From: Bacillota bacterium
Lineage (GTDB): Bacteria > Bacillota > Clostridia > Lachnospirales > Lachnospiraceae
Direction: 5' to 3'
Length of the DNA: 64,000 bases
Assembly: GCA_023407575.1 (NCBI GenBank)
Contig: JAEYLX010000069.1
Coordinates: 210,289 to 274,288 of the forward strand
The position numbers were made by a program, and so were the translations under genes. The notes under the pieces are model-generated. The model had not been told where the DNA came from. It searched no databases and saw nothing but the letters and a program-made list of their open reading frames with translations. Of the stretch, positions 8,995 through 17,445 are shown piece after piece; the first letter of the stretch is position 1; the number at the start of each line of letters is the position of its first letter.

Positions 8995-9687
8995 ATGTTG
9001 AAAAAAGCACTATTAATAACACTTTCTTTTGCAGCAATTGTAAGCTTAACAGCTTGTGGTAATAAACTGGATGTTGTCGGAGATCAGTCAATAAAATCCT
9101 TTGACCTTGTAGTTACTACCCTTGGGGACAAAGTAACAGAGGATACAGAATTTGGTGGCTATGCTTTAACTTCACCAGATGGAGCTGCTAAATTTTTATG
9201 GAGTAAGGATTATAGCAAAACGACGAGCAATGATGTACAGTTGGTGATAGATGCGCAGCCATTCCTTGATGCAGGACTTGATGCAAGTAAATTACCGGAC
9301 GGAATGTTAGTTGATGATAAAATTATTGTTGGAACAGAGTTAGGTGAGGATTCTTTAACATACAAAGGGGAGGTATCTTCTGTTAAAGCTTATGAGCAGA
9401 TTGTAGATAAGTACCGTGATAATATTAAATATCATGCTGCTCTTGATCATTATGGTGTAGCCTTATCTAATGGAAATATGTTTGAATGGGCAAAAGATAT
9501 GACAACAAATGATAAGGACATCGTATTCGTATTAAATCCTGAAGTATTTATAAGTGCAGGCGTAGATACCTCAAAAGTTGAGGGATGGGTATTCGCTAAG
9601 GTTGAAACTATGGATGATAATGGTAAGAAGATAGAAGTGGATAAATTCTTAAAGCCTTTTGATCTGGATGGTAAACCTGCAAAATAA
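8995..9687 (+). CDS. Putative lipoprotein of unknown function, copper cluster
   Basis: A 230-residue protein with a lipoprotein signal (Leu-Thr-Ala-Cys, Cys21) and a mature Asp/Lys-rich domain. I do not recognise the family. The mature part shows two similar-looking halves, each with a Phe-Leu-Trp-Ser/Phe-Glu-Trp-Ala block before a Val-Leu/Val-Ile-Asp strand and an Asp-Ala-Gly-Leu-Asp or Ser-Ala-Gly-Val-Asp segment (about 60-100 and 155-200), suggesting an internal duplication. It lies 93 bases after copA and before a terminator, so it is probably the last gene of the copper operon. It has no Met/His-rich copper-binding stretch. Confidence 0.6.
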   Translation: MLKKALLITLSFAAIVSLTACGNKLDVVGDQSIKSFDLVVTTLGDKVTEDTEFGGYALTSPDGAAKFLWSKDYSKTTSNDVQLVIDAQPFLDAGLDASKLPDGMLVDDKIIVGTELGEDSLTYKGEVSSVKAYEQIVDKYRDNIKYHAALDHYGVALSNGNMFEWAKDMTTNDKDIVFVLNPEVFISAGVDTSKVEGWVFAKVETMDDNGKKIEVDKFLKPFDLDGKPAK

Positions 9688-9706
9688 TGTATAGGTTTGT
9701 TTGTAG

Positions 9707-9748
9707 AACAATAACTCAAGTATCGTAAATGATATTTGGGTTATTGTT
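9707..9748 (+). terminator. Terminator hairpin after the copper-cluster lipoprotein
   Basis: AACAATAACTC pairs with GGGTTATTGTT, with further pairing inside; only a short T stretch follows. Confidence 0.65.
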
Positions 9749-9761
9749 AATTCATGACAAA

Positions 9762-9800
9762 TGAAACGACTTGTCGATTCACTTGTATGTGAACTATAAT
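9762..9800 (+). promoter_or_regulatory. Promoter and palindromic operator of the two-component operon
   Basis: A -10 TATAAT (9795-9800) is 18 bases after TTGTCG (9771-9776). The palindrome TGAAACGA-CTTG-TCGATTCA (9762-9781) covers the -35, and TTCAC-N6-GTGAA (9778-9793) fills the spacer, so repression or autoregulation is plausible. Confidence 0.5.
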
Positions 9801-9820
9801 AGAGAAAATTGGAGGTGGTT

Positions 9821-10519
9821 ATGATCAACGCAAAAAAAATACTGGTTGTTGAAGATGAAGCAAAAATTGTAGAAGTTATAAAATCCTTTTTAGAAAGCAA
9901 AGGCTTTATTGTCCTGACAGCATTGAATGGCAGAAAAGCACTTGAGGTATTTGCCAGGGAAAATGTATCCTTGGTGCTACTTGATCTAATGCTTCCAGAA
10001 CTGTCAGGGGAAGAGGTTTGTAAGACCATTCGCAAGCAATCCCATGTTCCGATTATAATGCTTACAGCCAAGGCAGATGAGGGAGATTTGCTGAACGGTT
10101 TAGGGATTGGTGCAGATGATTATATTACAAAGCCATTTAGTTTAAAAGCTTTAAATGCTAGGATAGAAGCAGTTATGAGAAGAGCAAATGCTGATATGAT
10201 GCCAGTACTTACGAGATGTTCTTTTAACAGTGGAGATCTGGTCGTAGACTTTGACAGCTATATGGTTATGAAAGCTTCACAAGAAGTTAAGCTGACTCCG
10301 AATGAATATAAAATATTAGCAACATTAATTAAACATCCCACTAAAGTTTTTACCAGGGAAGAACTAATCACCATCGCCTTTGGTGATGATTTTGAAGGCT
10401 ATGACAGGACGATAGACAGTCATGTGAAAAATCTTAGGCAAAAGATTGAAAGTGATCCTAAAAACCCGGTTTATGTTAAAACCATCCATGGTGTGGGGTA
10501 TAAGTTTGGAGGTGAGTAA
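9821..10519 (+). CDS. OmpR/PhoB-family response regulator
   Basis: A 232-residue two-domain regulator. The receiver (about 1-120) has the acidic pair Glu11-Asp12, phospho-acceptor Asp55 in Leu-Leu-Asp-Leu-Met-Leu-Pro and Lys in Thr-Lys-Pro-Phe. The C-terminal winged helix (about 130-230) has the OmpR signatures Leu-Thr-Pro-Asn-Glu-Tyr and Val-Lys-Asn-Leu-Arg-Gln-Lys, ending Gly-Val-Gly-Tyr-Lys-Phe-Gly. ATG 9821 is preferred over the upstream in-frame TTG because GGAGGTGG lies just before it. The stop is followed directly by the kinase start. Its location after the copper genes hints at a metal or envelope-stress signal, but no direct evidence is present. Confidence 0.92.
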   Translation: MINAKKILVVEDEAKIVEVIKSFLESKGFIVLTALNGRKALEVFARENVSLVLLDLMLPELSGEEVCKTIRKQSHVPIIMLTAKADEGDLLNGLGIGADDYITKPFSLKALNARIEAVMRRANADMMPVLTRCSFNSGDLVVDFDSYMVMKASQEVKLTPNEYKILATLIKHPTKVFTREELITIAFGDDFEGYDRTIDSHVKNLRQKIESDPKNPVYVKTIHGVGYKFGGE

Positions 10520-11911
10520 TTGAAACAGAGCTTAAAAACACAATTATCATCAACAATACTTATTATTGTTTTATTAACCATTGCTATGATTAGCGTATTA
10601 GCTAACTTTTTTATTAATCGTCAGTTTACGGAATACTTAGCTAAGCAGCAAGCACTAAAGGCTCAAATAATAACTTCAACCATAAGCCAGCAATACAGTT
10701 CATTTACGAATCAATGGAATGAGAATTATGTACATGCAATTGGCATGTTCGCTCTCTATGAAGGCTATATTATTAAGGTTTATGATAAGCAGGGAGATAT
10801 CATATGGGATGCACAATCCCATGATATGGGCTTGTGTAATCGCATTATGGATGATATCTCCAACCGTATGAAAATCGAATATCCAAAGCTGGAGGGTGAT
10901 TTTTCCTCAATAGACTATCCCTTAGAAAATGACGGAGATAGGATTGGACATGTCAGTATTAGTTATTTTGGACCATTTTTCTTAAATGAGAATGATTTTA
11001 AGTTTCTTCATGCAATGAATACCATTTTATTATCAGTGGGATTGGTTTCCCTACTGGTTTCACTGGCAATAGGGCATTTAATGGCTAGAAGAATTAGTAG
11101 CCCCATTTTAAAGATGGTGGATGTAACAAAGCAAATATCGGATGGAAGATATGAAGTAAGATTAGAAGAAGGTAGTAAAACAAAAGAGCTGAACTTATTA
11201 GAAGAATCCATCAACCACCTTGCGGGTTCTCTTGAAACATTAGAAAAACTAAGAAAGCAGCTAACCGAGGATGTGGCGCATGAGCTCCGAACCCCTATTA
11301 CAATACTTCAATCCTATATGGAAGCAATGGCAGACGGATTTTGGGAGGCTACTCCGGAACGATTAAATAGCTGTCATGAAGAGGTAACGAGAATAGGTAA
11401 GTTAGTTGGTGATTTGGAAAGTCTATCAAAGCTGGAAGGTGAGATGTTAAAGCTTAACAAAGAGAGTATGGATCTTCATGATTTAATAAATAAGACGGTT
11501 CAAAACTTCGTAACAGAAATAGATAATAAGAAGTTAGAGGTTACTATAGGTGGATTGCACCCTGAATTACTTGCTGATCAGGATCGTATGAAGCAGGTAA
11601 TCGTTAACCTGTTAACAAATGCAATCAAATACTCCAGCGAGGGTAGTTCAATTAATATTGAATTATTTGAGACAAAGGACACCGTTGGTTTTTATATTCA
11701 GGATAGCGGAATTGGTATACCGAAAGAGGAACTGCCCTATATTTTTGAACGCTTTTATAGAGCGGATAAATCTCGTAATCGATTAACAGGTGGTACAGGA
11801 ATAGGACTTACAATTGTGAAATCCATTGTGGAGGCTCATGGAGGTAAAATAACAGTAGAAAGTAACTTGAATGAGGGAAGTAGATTCTGCGTAGTGTTAC
11901 CGAAGATATAA
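10520..11911 (+). CDS. Sensor histidine kinase partner of the OmpR-type regulator
   Basis: A 463-residue membrane kinase that starts with TTG immediately after the regulator's stop; GGAGGTGAG in the end of the regulator gene serves as RBS. Layout: TM1 (about 10-32), an extracytoplasmic sensor region of about 130 residues, TM2 (about 165-188), HAMP (Arg-Arg-Ile-Ser-Ser-Pro-Ile), HisKA with Asp-Val-Ala-His-Glu-Leu-Arg-Thr-Pro, and HATPase with Asn-Leu-Leu-Thr-Asn-Ala-Ile-Lys-Tyr, Asp-Ser-Gly-Ile-Gly-Ile and Gly-Gly-Thr-Gly-Ile-Gly-Leu. The sensor domain has no recognisable ligand family. It phosphorylates the adjacent regulator. Confidence 0.92.
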   Translation: MKQSLKTQLSSTILIIVLLTIAMISVLANFFINRQFTEYLAKQQALKAQIITSTISQQYSSFTNQWNENYVHAIGMFALYEGYIIKVYDKQGDIIWDAQSHDMGLCNRIMDDISNRMKIEYPKLEGDFSSIDYPLENDGDRIGHVSISYFGPFFLNENDFKFLHAMNTILLSVGLVSLLVSLAIGHLMARRISSPILKMVDVTKQISDGRYEVRLEEGSKTKELNLLEESINHLAGSLETLEKLRKQLTEDVAHELRTPITILQSYMEAMADGFWEATPERLNSCHEEVTRIGKLVGDLESLSKLEGEMLKLNKESMDLHDLINKTVQNFVTEIDNKKLEVTIGGLHPELLADQDRMKQVIVNLLTNAIKYSSEGSSINIELFETKDTVGFYIQDSGIGIPKEELPYIFERFYRADKSRNRLTGGTGIGLTIVKSIVEAHGGKITVESNLNEGSRFCVVLPKI

Positions 11912-11992
11912 ATATTGTTGATAAACTTCTGCATTATTATTTTGGTGTGGATATAAATAGCAAATAACATTTCCTTTATTTTGCATTTTATA

Positions 11993-12020
11993 TTGAAATG
12001 GTACTGCATTATGCTATAAT
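11993..12020 (+). promoter_or_regulatory. Sigma-A type promoter for the zinc-ribbon membrane protein
   Basis: TTGAAA (11993-11998), 16-base spacer, TATAAT (12015-12020). It places the transcript start near 12027 and rules out an in-frame ATG at 11998 as the translation start. Confidence 0.7.
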
Positions 12021-12093
12021 TAAATTGTTTAATATGCTAATATTAATAGGATCATTTAATTATAACGATTATGTATGGAGGCGTAAAAATAGT

Positions 12094-12375
12094 ATGAAAA
12101 TTTCCTACTTGCCAGTAAAATGTGTCATTTGTTTATTTATCACTTGTATGTCATCATTTTTCTTGTCCATGGTAGCTGGTTATTATCAAATATTTTTACT
12201 AATGTACTTATTCTTATTTGTAATGGCTGCCTGTCTTGTATTGAATGTGGTAATTCAACTTCATTACTTTCGATGTCCGTATTGTGCACAGCGCATACGA
12301 ACAGAAACATTATTGAGTGCGAAAAGAAATGTTAGGCATTGTTCCTTCTGCGGAAAACAAATTGAATTTAAATAG
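12094..12375 (+). CDS. Small membrane protein with C-terminal zinc ribbon
   Basis: A 93-residue protein with two hydrophobic helices (about 7-27 and 31-55) followed by Cys-Pro-Tyr-Cys and Cys-Ser-Phe-Cys-Gly, a four-cysteine zinc ribbon facing the cytoplasm. ATG 12094 follows a GGAGG about 12 bases upstream and lies downstream of the promoter; a 32-codon in-frame extension would begin inside that promoter. The family is not recognised. The same architecture in reverse (zinc ribbon first, helix last) is seen in the tandem pair at 45.4-45.8 kb. Confidence 0.6.
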   Translation: MKISYLPVKCVICLFITCMSSFFLSMVAGYYQIFLLMYLFLFVMAACLVLNVVIQLHYFRCPYCAQRIRTETLLSAKRNVRHCSFCGKQIEFK

Positions 12376-12652
12376 GTTATTTGATTTTTTTTCGCATCTA
12401 GATTAGACAGAATGCAAAGCTGCTCCATTATAAAAATAAGTTTAATAGGAAATTCTTCTCGATAATCTTGAAATTAAATTTGCTTTAGCTATAATAGTGG
12501 GTAGTTGTATTATCTGCAATTATAGCTTTTTCTTTTTAGTAGTTATGTAACACCACAAATTTCCATGGTTAATATTAAAAAAATACTAACAATATTCAAC
12601 TAGGTTGCCGATATTAATTGTAGCTAAGGGTTTAAGGGAGGTAAAAGTACAT

Positions 12653-15600
12653 ATGAAAATGAAAAAAATACTGAAATCGTTATTATATAGCTTAATACTA
12701 GCTTTAATTATATTACCATTCACTGGAACATCAGCAAAAGTATCTGCGGCGTCCGCTGCAGATTATGGTTTTGTACAATCAGGTACATCAAAGCCAGTAG
12801 GTAGTGAATATGAAATAAAGCAATCCTCGACTACCTTTAATATAACAGGAACATTAGAACCAACTGCAACCATTCAATGGTCCACGTCGCAGAAGAAGGT
12901 TGTAGATATTGATACAAGCACAAGCAATCCGAACAGTTTTGTGACACTGCTGCGTAAGGGACCAGGATATTCAACTATAACAGCAACAATAAAGCAAAGC
13001 TGGGGTACCATCAATATCAGTTTTGCCGTGAAAGTTGGACTTGCCTTTGATGCTCAAAGATCTGGCTTGACTACGATAACTACCACAGAGAATAAAGTAT
13101 TATTGCTAGATTCCAATATGGATACAACAGCACCAGTAATTCAAAAAAGATTATATTTGAAATATGTTACTGAGGTAGATACAGAACCTACCACCGATGA
13201 TTTGGATGATGTGGTAGAGTGGAAAAGTTCTAATATTGGTGTTGCAACGGTAGATGAAACAGGTTTGGTAACTGTTGTTGGAGCAGGTACTGCAACAATT
13301 ACGGTAACCTCCAAGACCTGGTCCACCAGTGATAAAGCAATGGTGGAGACAATTCCAGTTGTTGTAAAGCCACACTTCAATCTTACAATACCTGATTCCA
13401 CAGGTCAAAATGTAACTTATAATTCCACAGCGGATAAGAATCAGGCTTCTGCCATTGTTTCTGGAGTTCCTTCTAGTTTTACCATTAATTCGAGTGCTTC
13501 CCTTGGTACTAATTTAAAATGGGTGGTATATGACAATAAGGGTAATTCCATAAAAGAAGGAGATTCTACCCTGATGTCTTATAATGTTAGTGACATCAGT
13601 GGAAATGTTACCTTTAGAAATGTAAAAGCTGGTTCTTATGAAATATATGCATATTCAGATTCAAAATATATAGGGAATACCAACATACCCTATGCTTATA
13701 TGAAAATAGTCGTTCCAATCGTATTTAATAATTTAAATCTTGTTATGACAGTTGGAGATACCTACAATCTGATTGCAAATTCTAACATAACCGGAGTAAA
13801 TATGTTTACAGCACCGGTTTATGTTGAAGGAAGTCAAAATACAGCACTTCTTGATACCAAGGATTATGTAATAACGGCAAAGCGAAATGGTACGGTAACC
13901 ATTAAGCTTTCCTATAATACAACACAGAATCAATATGGTGATGAAACCGTTGTTGCTGATATATTAATACATATTAGAGTTATTGATGGAATTGCATTGA
14001 GCACTTCCGATGCTACCATTTATACAAAGGGTACCCTGCAATTGAATGCAATTGTAACGGATAGCACCTACCCAATTGTATGGAGTTCAAGTGATCCTAA
14101 GGTAGCAACCGTAGAAAATGGTTTAGTTACAGGTCTAACCAAAGGAACAACAACGATAACAGCTCAACAAAATATTAATGGTATAGTAAAATCAGCTACC
14201 TGTAAAATTACAGTACAGCAATCGGTAACTAGTATTGTTCTTGACCCGGCAAAATTAAATCTTGCTATAGGTGAATCTGCAACCATAACAGCAACTGTTA
14301 CACCGAAGGATCTTTCCAATATTAATCTTCAATGGAGATCCTCTGACACAAGTGTGGTTGTAGTTACTAATCCATATGCTTTAACTGCAGTTATTAAAGG
14401 TGTTGCTGGGGGAACAGCCGTAATCACAGCGATTAATCAGGACAATGTTGTTGTTGGCTACTGTCATGTTACAGTAAGACAACCGGTAACAAGTATTGTA
14501 TTATCTGAAACCTCTGCCATTGTAAGTATGGCTTCAAAATACCTGCAGCTACGAGCTTCGGTCTATCCAACTACCGCATTGAATAAGGAGGTACTTTGGT
14601 CCTCCACCGATACAAAAAAAGCTACAGTAGATGCTAACGGTAGAGTAACGTTTATAAAGTCGGGAACGGTTACAATTATAGCAACCTCTGCGGATAACCC
14701 TGCTGTTACCGCAATATGTAATCTTACAATTGATGTTCCTGTAGTATCAATCGCTCTGGATGAAACTACCAAGACAATGTACGTGGGTGAAACAGCTAGG
14801 TTAACTTATGTACTCCTTCCAATTAATGCAGCAAATGCTGGAGTGACTTGGACCTCAACCAATACAGCTGTTGTTACTGTTGATGCATCAGGAAAGGTTA
14901 CTGCTAAGAGTGTTGGAACAGCAACCATAATTTTAAGGACCTCCGATGGGGCTTATACGGCATATTGCAATATTACTGTTAGAAGTGTTGCAACTGGTGT
15001 GAAATTAGATGTATCTAATTTAAAACTAAAAGCTGGAGAATATTATGTCTTTAAAAAGACTTTGACACCAGCAAACAGTACAGACAATGAGCTTATTTGG
15101 GAATCCAGCGATACGAAGATAGCAACTGTTGATAATGAAGGTAAAGTGACTGGTAAAGGAGCCGGATTAGCAATTATTACGGTAAGAACAGTTGCCGGTG
15201 CAATAGCCCATTGTTATGTAACCGTGACGCAACCTGTTACAGGTCTCTTGTTAAACTTTTCAGAAAAGACCATCTTTGTTGGTAATAAGTTCACCCTTGA
15301 AGTATCCATTACACCAAGTAATGCAACACAGCTTGGAGTTACCTGGAAAAGCTCCAATGAAAAGGTAGCTACAGTTAACAGTAAGGGTGAAATAACCGCT
15401 ATAAAAGGAGGTTCAGCAGTTATATATTGTACTACGGTAGATGGAGGCTTAAGAGATACTTGTGTCATTTTAGTTAGAGAGCCAGTTACAACAGTTAAGC
15501 TTAGTCCTACCAGCTACAGACTTGGCAAAGGTAGGTCGTTAACTCTTGCAGCAAAGATAACCACCGAATCTGCAACAAATCCTGGCTTAGTGTGGAAGTC

Positions 15601-16459
15601 AAGTAATCCAAGTGTTGCAACCGTTAATCAGAAAGGAAAGGTTACTGGAATTAAGAACGGTTATGCTACAATTATTGTTACAACAACCGATGGAAGTGAT
15701 GTGGAAGCAACAGCTGTAATACGAGTAGTGACGCCGGTAAGCAGTCTCTCTATAAGTACAAGTTATATGACAATGTATGTTGGTGATACCAGAACGATAA
15801 AAGCAACATTAAAACCATCCAATGCAACCTTTAAGACAGCCAAGTGGACCTCTAGTAATAAATCCATAGCAATTGTCGATGAAAAAGGTGTTGTTACTGC
15901 ACTAAAGGATGGGGAGGTAACAATTACGGCATCTGCTATGGATAATAGTGGGAAAAAGGCTATTTGTGTAATAACGGTTAATAAACGAGTACCAGCAACT
16001 GGAATTACGCTTCAGGATAAAAAGATAACCCTTGTAGCTAAAGAAAGTAAAATTGTTTCCGTTGTATTAGCTCCGGCTAACGCAGATAAAGATATTACCT
16101 GGAGTTCAGATAGTCCGGCAGTTGCTTCTGTGGATAAAAAAACCGGCAGAATTGTTGCAAAGTCACCAGGAACAGCCTATATTACTGCGATGACAGGATC
16201 AGGTAAGACAGCCACCATTGAGGTAGTAGTCATTGGTCTGAATATTACAAGTCTTACTTTGGAACAATATACTACAATGGAATATCCATTGGTGGTGGAA
16301 GGCGCTACCAGTACAGTGAAATGGAGTATTGATAATCCAAAGATAGCAATCGTTACAAATGGCAGAGTAAGTACTAGAGCTGTTGGAACAGCCACCATTA
16401 CTGCTATGGTCAATGGCACTAAGTTAACATGCAGGTTAAAAGTTACGAAGATTAGTTGA
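12653..16459 (+). CDS. Large secreted protein of tandem Big_2 (bacterial Ig-like) domains
   Basis: A 1,268-residue secreted protein with a Lys-rich signal peptide ending near Ala-Lys-Val-Ser-Ala-Ala-Ser. It consists almost only of Ig-like repeats of 80-90 residues with the Big_2 pattern Val-Thr-Ser-Ile-x-Leu, Gly-Glu/Asp, a Pro-x-Asn/Thr-Ala turn, Trp-x-Ser-Ser-Asn, Val-Ala-Thr-Val and Gly-x-Ala-x-Ile-Thr. About ten clear repeats lie between residues 440 and 1268, with two or three more diverged ones before. There is no LPXTG, SLH or CWB anchor and no catalytic module. Such proteins usually act in surface adhesion or as spacers. ATG 12653 follows GGGAGGT; an upstream in-frame TTG at 12605 lacks an RBS. 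Confidence 0.88.
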   Translation: MKMKKILKSLLYSLILALIILPFTGTSAKVSAASAADYGFVQSGTSKPVGSEYEIKQSSTTFNITGTLEPTATIQWSTSQKKVVDIDTSTSNPNSFVTLLRKGPGYSTITATIKQSWGTINISFAVKVGLAFDAQRSGLTTITTTENKVLLLDSNMDTTAPVIQKRLYLKYVTEVDTEPTTDDLDDVVEWKSSNIGVATVDETGLVTVVGAGTATITVTSKTWSTSDKAMVETIPVVVKPHFNLTIPDSTGQNVTYNSTADKNQASAIVSGVPSSFTINSSASLGTNLKWVVYDNKGNSIKEGDSTLMSYNVSDISGNVTFRNVKAGSYEIYAYSDSKYIGNTNIPYAYMKIVVPIVFNNLNLVMTVGDTYNLIANSNITGVNMFTAPVYVEGSQNTALLDTKDYVITAKRNGTVTIKLSYNTTQNQYGDETVVADILIHIRVIDGIALSTSDATIYTKGTLQLNAIVTDSTYPIVWSSSDPKVATVENGLVTGLTKGTTTITAQQNINGIVKSATCKITVQQSVTSIVLDPAKLNLAIGESATITATVTPKDLSNINLQWRSSDTSVVVVTNPYALTAVIKGVAGGTAVITAINQDNVVVGYCHVTVRQPVTSIVLSETSAIVSMASKYLQLRASVYPTTALNKEVLWSSTDTKKATVDANGRVTFIKSGTVTIIATSADNPAVTAICNLTIDVPVVSIALDETTKTMYVGETARLTYVLLPINAANAGVTWTSTNTAVVTVDASGKVTAKSVGTATIILRTSDGAYTAYCNITVRSVATGVKLDVSNLKLKAGEYYVFKKTLTPANSTDNELIWESSDTKIATVDNEGKVTGKGAGLAIITVRTVAGAIAHCYVTVTQPVTGLLLNFSEKTIFVGNKFTLEVSITPSNATQLGVTWKSSNEKVATVNSKGEITAIKGGSAVIYCTTVDGGLRDTCVILVREPVTTVKLSPTSYRLGKGRSLTLAAKITTESATNPGLVWKSSNPSVATVNQKGKVTGIKNGYATIIVTTTDGSDVEATAVIRVVTPVSSLSISTSYMTMYVGDTRTIKATLKPSNATFKTAKWTSSNKSIAIVDEKGVVTALKDGEVTITASAMDNSGKKAICVITVNKRVPATGITLQDKKITLVAKESKIVSVVLAPANADKDITWSSDSPAVASVDKKTGRIVAKSPGTAYITAMTGSGKTATIEVVVIGLNITSLTLEQYTTMEYPLVVEGATSTVKWSIDNPKIAIVTNGRVSTRAVGTATITAMVNGTKLTCRLKVTKIS

Positions 16460-16521
16460 TGTAAAAGTTAGTTGATAAGATTTAACCTCAAGAATATAAA
16501 ATGTATAGATTTTTAATAAAA

Positions 16522-16561
16522 GAAAGCTGTCTGTGATGTTTATTCATCCAAGACAGCTTTC
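16522..16561. terminator. Hairpin between the Big_2 protein gene and the repeat tract
   Basis: GAAAGCTGTCT and AGACAGCTTTC are perfect 11-base arms. The T-run is weak on the plus strand and better on the minus strand. Confidence 0.6.
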
Positions 16562-16580
16562 GTCAGATAAACTTAAATGT

Positions 16581-16714
16581 ATATGAAATAAGAGTGTATG
16601 AAATAAGAGTGTATGAAATAAGAGTGTATCAAATAAGAGTGTATGAAATAAGAGTGTATCAAATAAGAGTGTATCAAATAAAAAGTATATTAAATAAAAG
16701 TATATTAAATAAGG
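16581..16714 (+). repeat. Nine-unit tandem repeat, period 15 bases
   Basis: The unit GTATGAAATAAGAGT recurs head to tail. Units 2-6 differ only at one G/C position, the seventh is 14 bases, and the last two are GTATATTAAATAAAA/G variants. The array ends 23 bases before the DUF523 start codon, so it forms the 5' region of that gene. No spacers differ between units, so it is not a CRISPR array. Confidence 0.9.
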
Positions 16715-16737
16715 GACTATAAAAGGGGGAAATACCA

Positions 16738-17247
16738 ATGTATTTAGTTAGTGCCTGCTTGGCAGGTATACAATGCAGATATGATGGAAAAGGTTCTGTT
16801 GATACCACTGTAATGGAGATAGTAAACAAGGGAGAAGCAATATTAGTGTGTCCTGAAGTAATTGCTGGATTACCAACACCAAGACCTCGATGTGAAAGAA
16901 GAGCAAACGAAGTAAATAAACAATTTAATAATAAATGTGATTTATTAGATACTAAGATAAATAAAGAGGAAGCGGTGATAGAGAAGAATCAAATTCAGAT
17001 TATCTGTGAGGATGGGCGAGATCTAACCAAGGAATTTTACCAGGGAGCACAGAAGGTACTAGAGCTTGCGAAAGCAAATAATATTACAATGGCGATATTG
17101 AAGTCAAAAAGCCCTTCTTGTGGAATTGGATTCATTTATGATGGGAATTTTACTGGAACTCTTACAAAAGGAAATGGTGTAACTGCTGAGCTACTCTTAC
17201 AGAATGGAATAAAGGTAGTAACAGAAAATGAGGTGCGACTTTTATAA
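16738..17247 (+). CDS. DUF523 family protein
   Basis: A 169-residue cytoplasmic protein with the DUF523 signatures: N-terminal Val-Ser-Ala-Cys-Leu-Ala-Gly-x-x-Cys-Arg-Tyr-Asp-Gly, then Cys-Pro-Glu-Val-x-x-Gly-Leu-Pro-Thr-Pro-Arg, and a late Lys-Ser-Pro-Ser-Cys-Gly-x-Gly. The conserved cysteines suggest metal or cofactor binding. The family's function is unknown to me. The RBS is AGGGGG about 10 bases upstream. It stands alone, behind the 15-base repeat array. Confidence 0.88.
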   Translation: MYLVSACLAGIQCRYDGKGSVDTTVMEIVNKGEAILVCPEVIAGLPTPRPRCERRANEVNKQFNNKCDLLDTKINKEEAVIEKNQIQIICEDGRDLTKEFYQGAQKVLELAKANNITMAILKSKSPSCGIGFIYDGNFTGTLTKGNGVTAELLLQNGIKVVTENEVRLL

Positions 17248-17445
17248 AGCGAGAGCGAATGTTACTTGGATTTCCAATAGTTATATTGCTGTAAAATAAT
17301 ATAAAATATTGCTGTTTTTAACAAGAAATCATCTTTCCATTGAATTAAAAAAATCCATATGTTAAAATACATTCAGAACATATGTTTTTTAAGTATAATT
17401 TCTTCTACACCATCGAATAATCTTCGAAGAAATGAGGGATAGGTA

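Noticed and set aside
11998..12093. N-terminal extension of the zinc-ribbon membrane protein
   Set aside because: It would begin inside the -35 element of a good promoter and has no RBS.
16581..16714. CRISPR array
   Set aside because: Units are 15 bases, directly joined, without variable spacers, and no cas genes are present.
16544..16738. Minus-strand ORF with repeated Phe-Asp/His-Thr-Leu-Leu units
   Set aside because: It is only the 15-base tandem repeat read in an open frame; there is no RBS and it overlaps a terminator hairpin.
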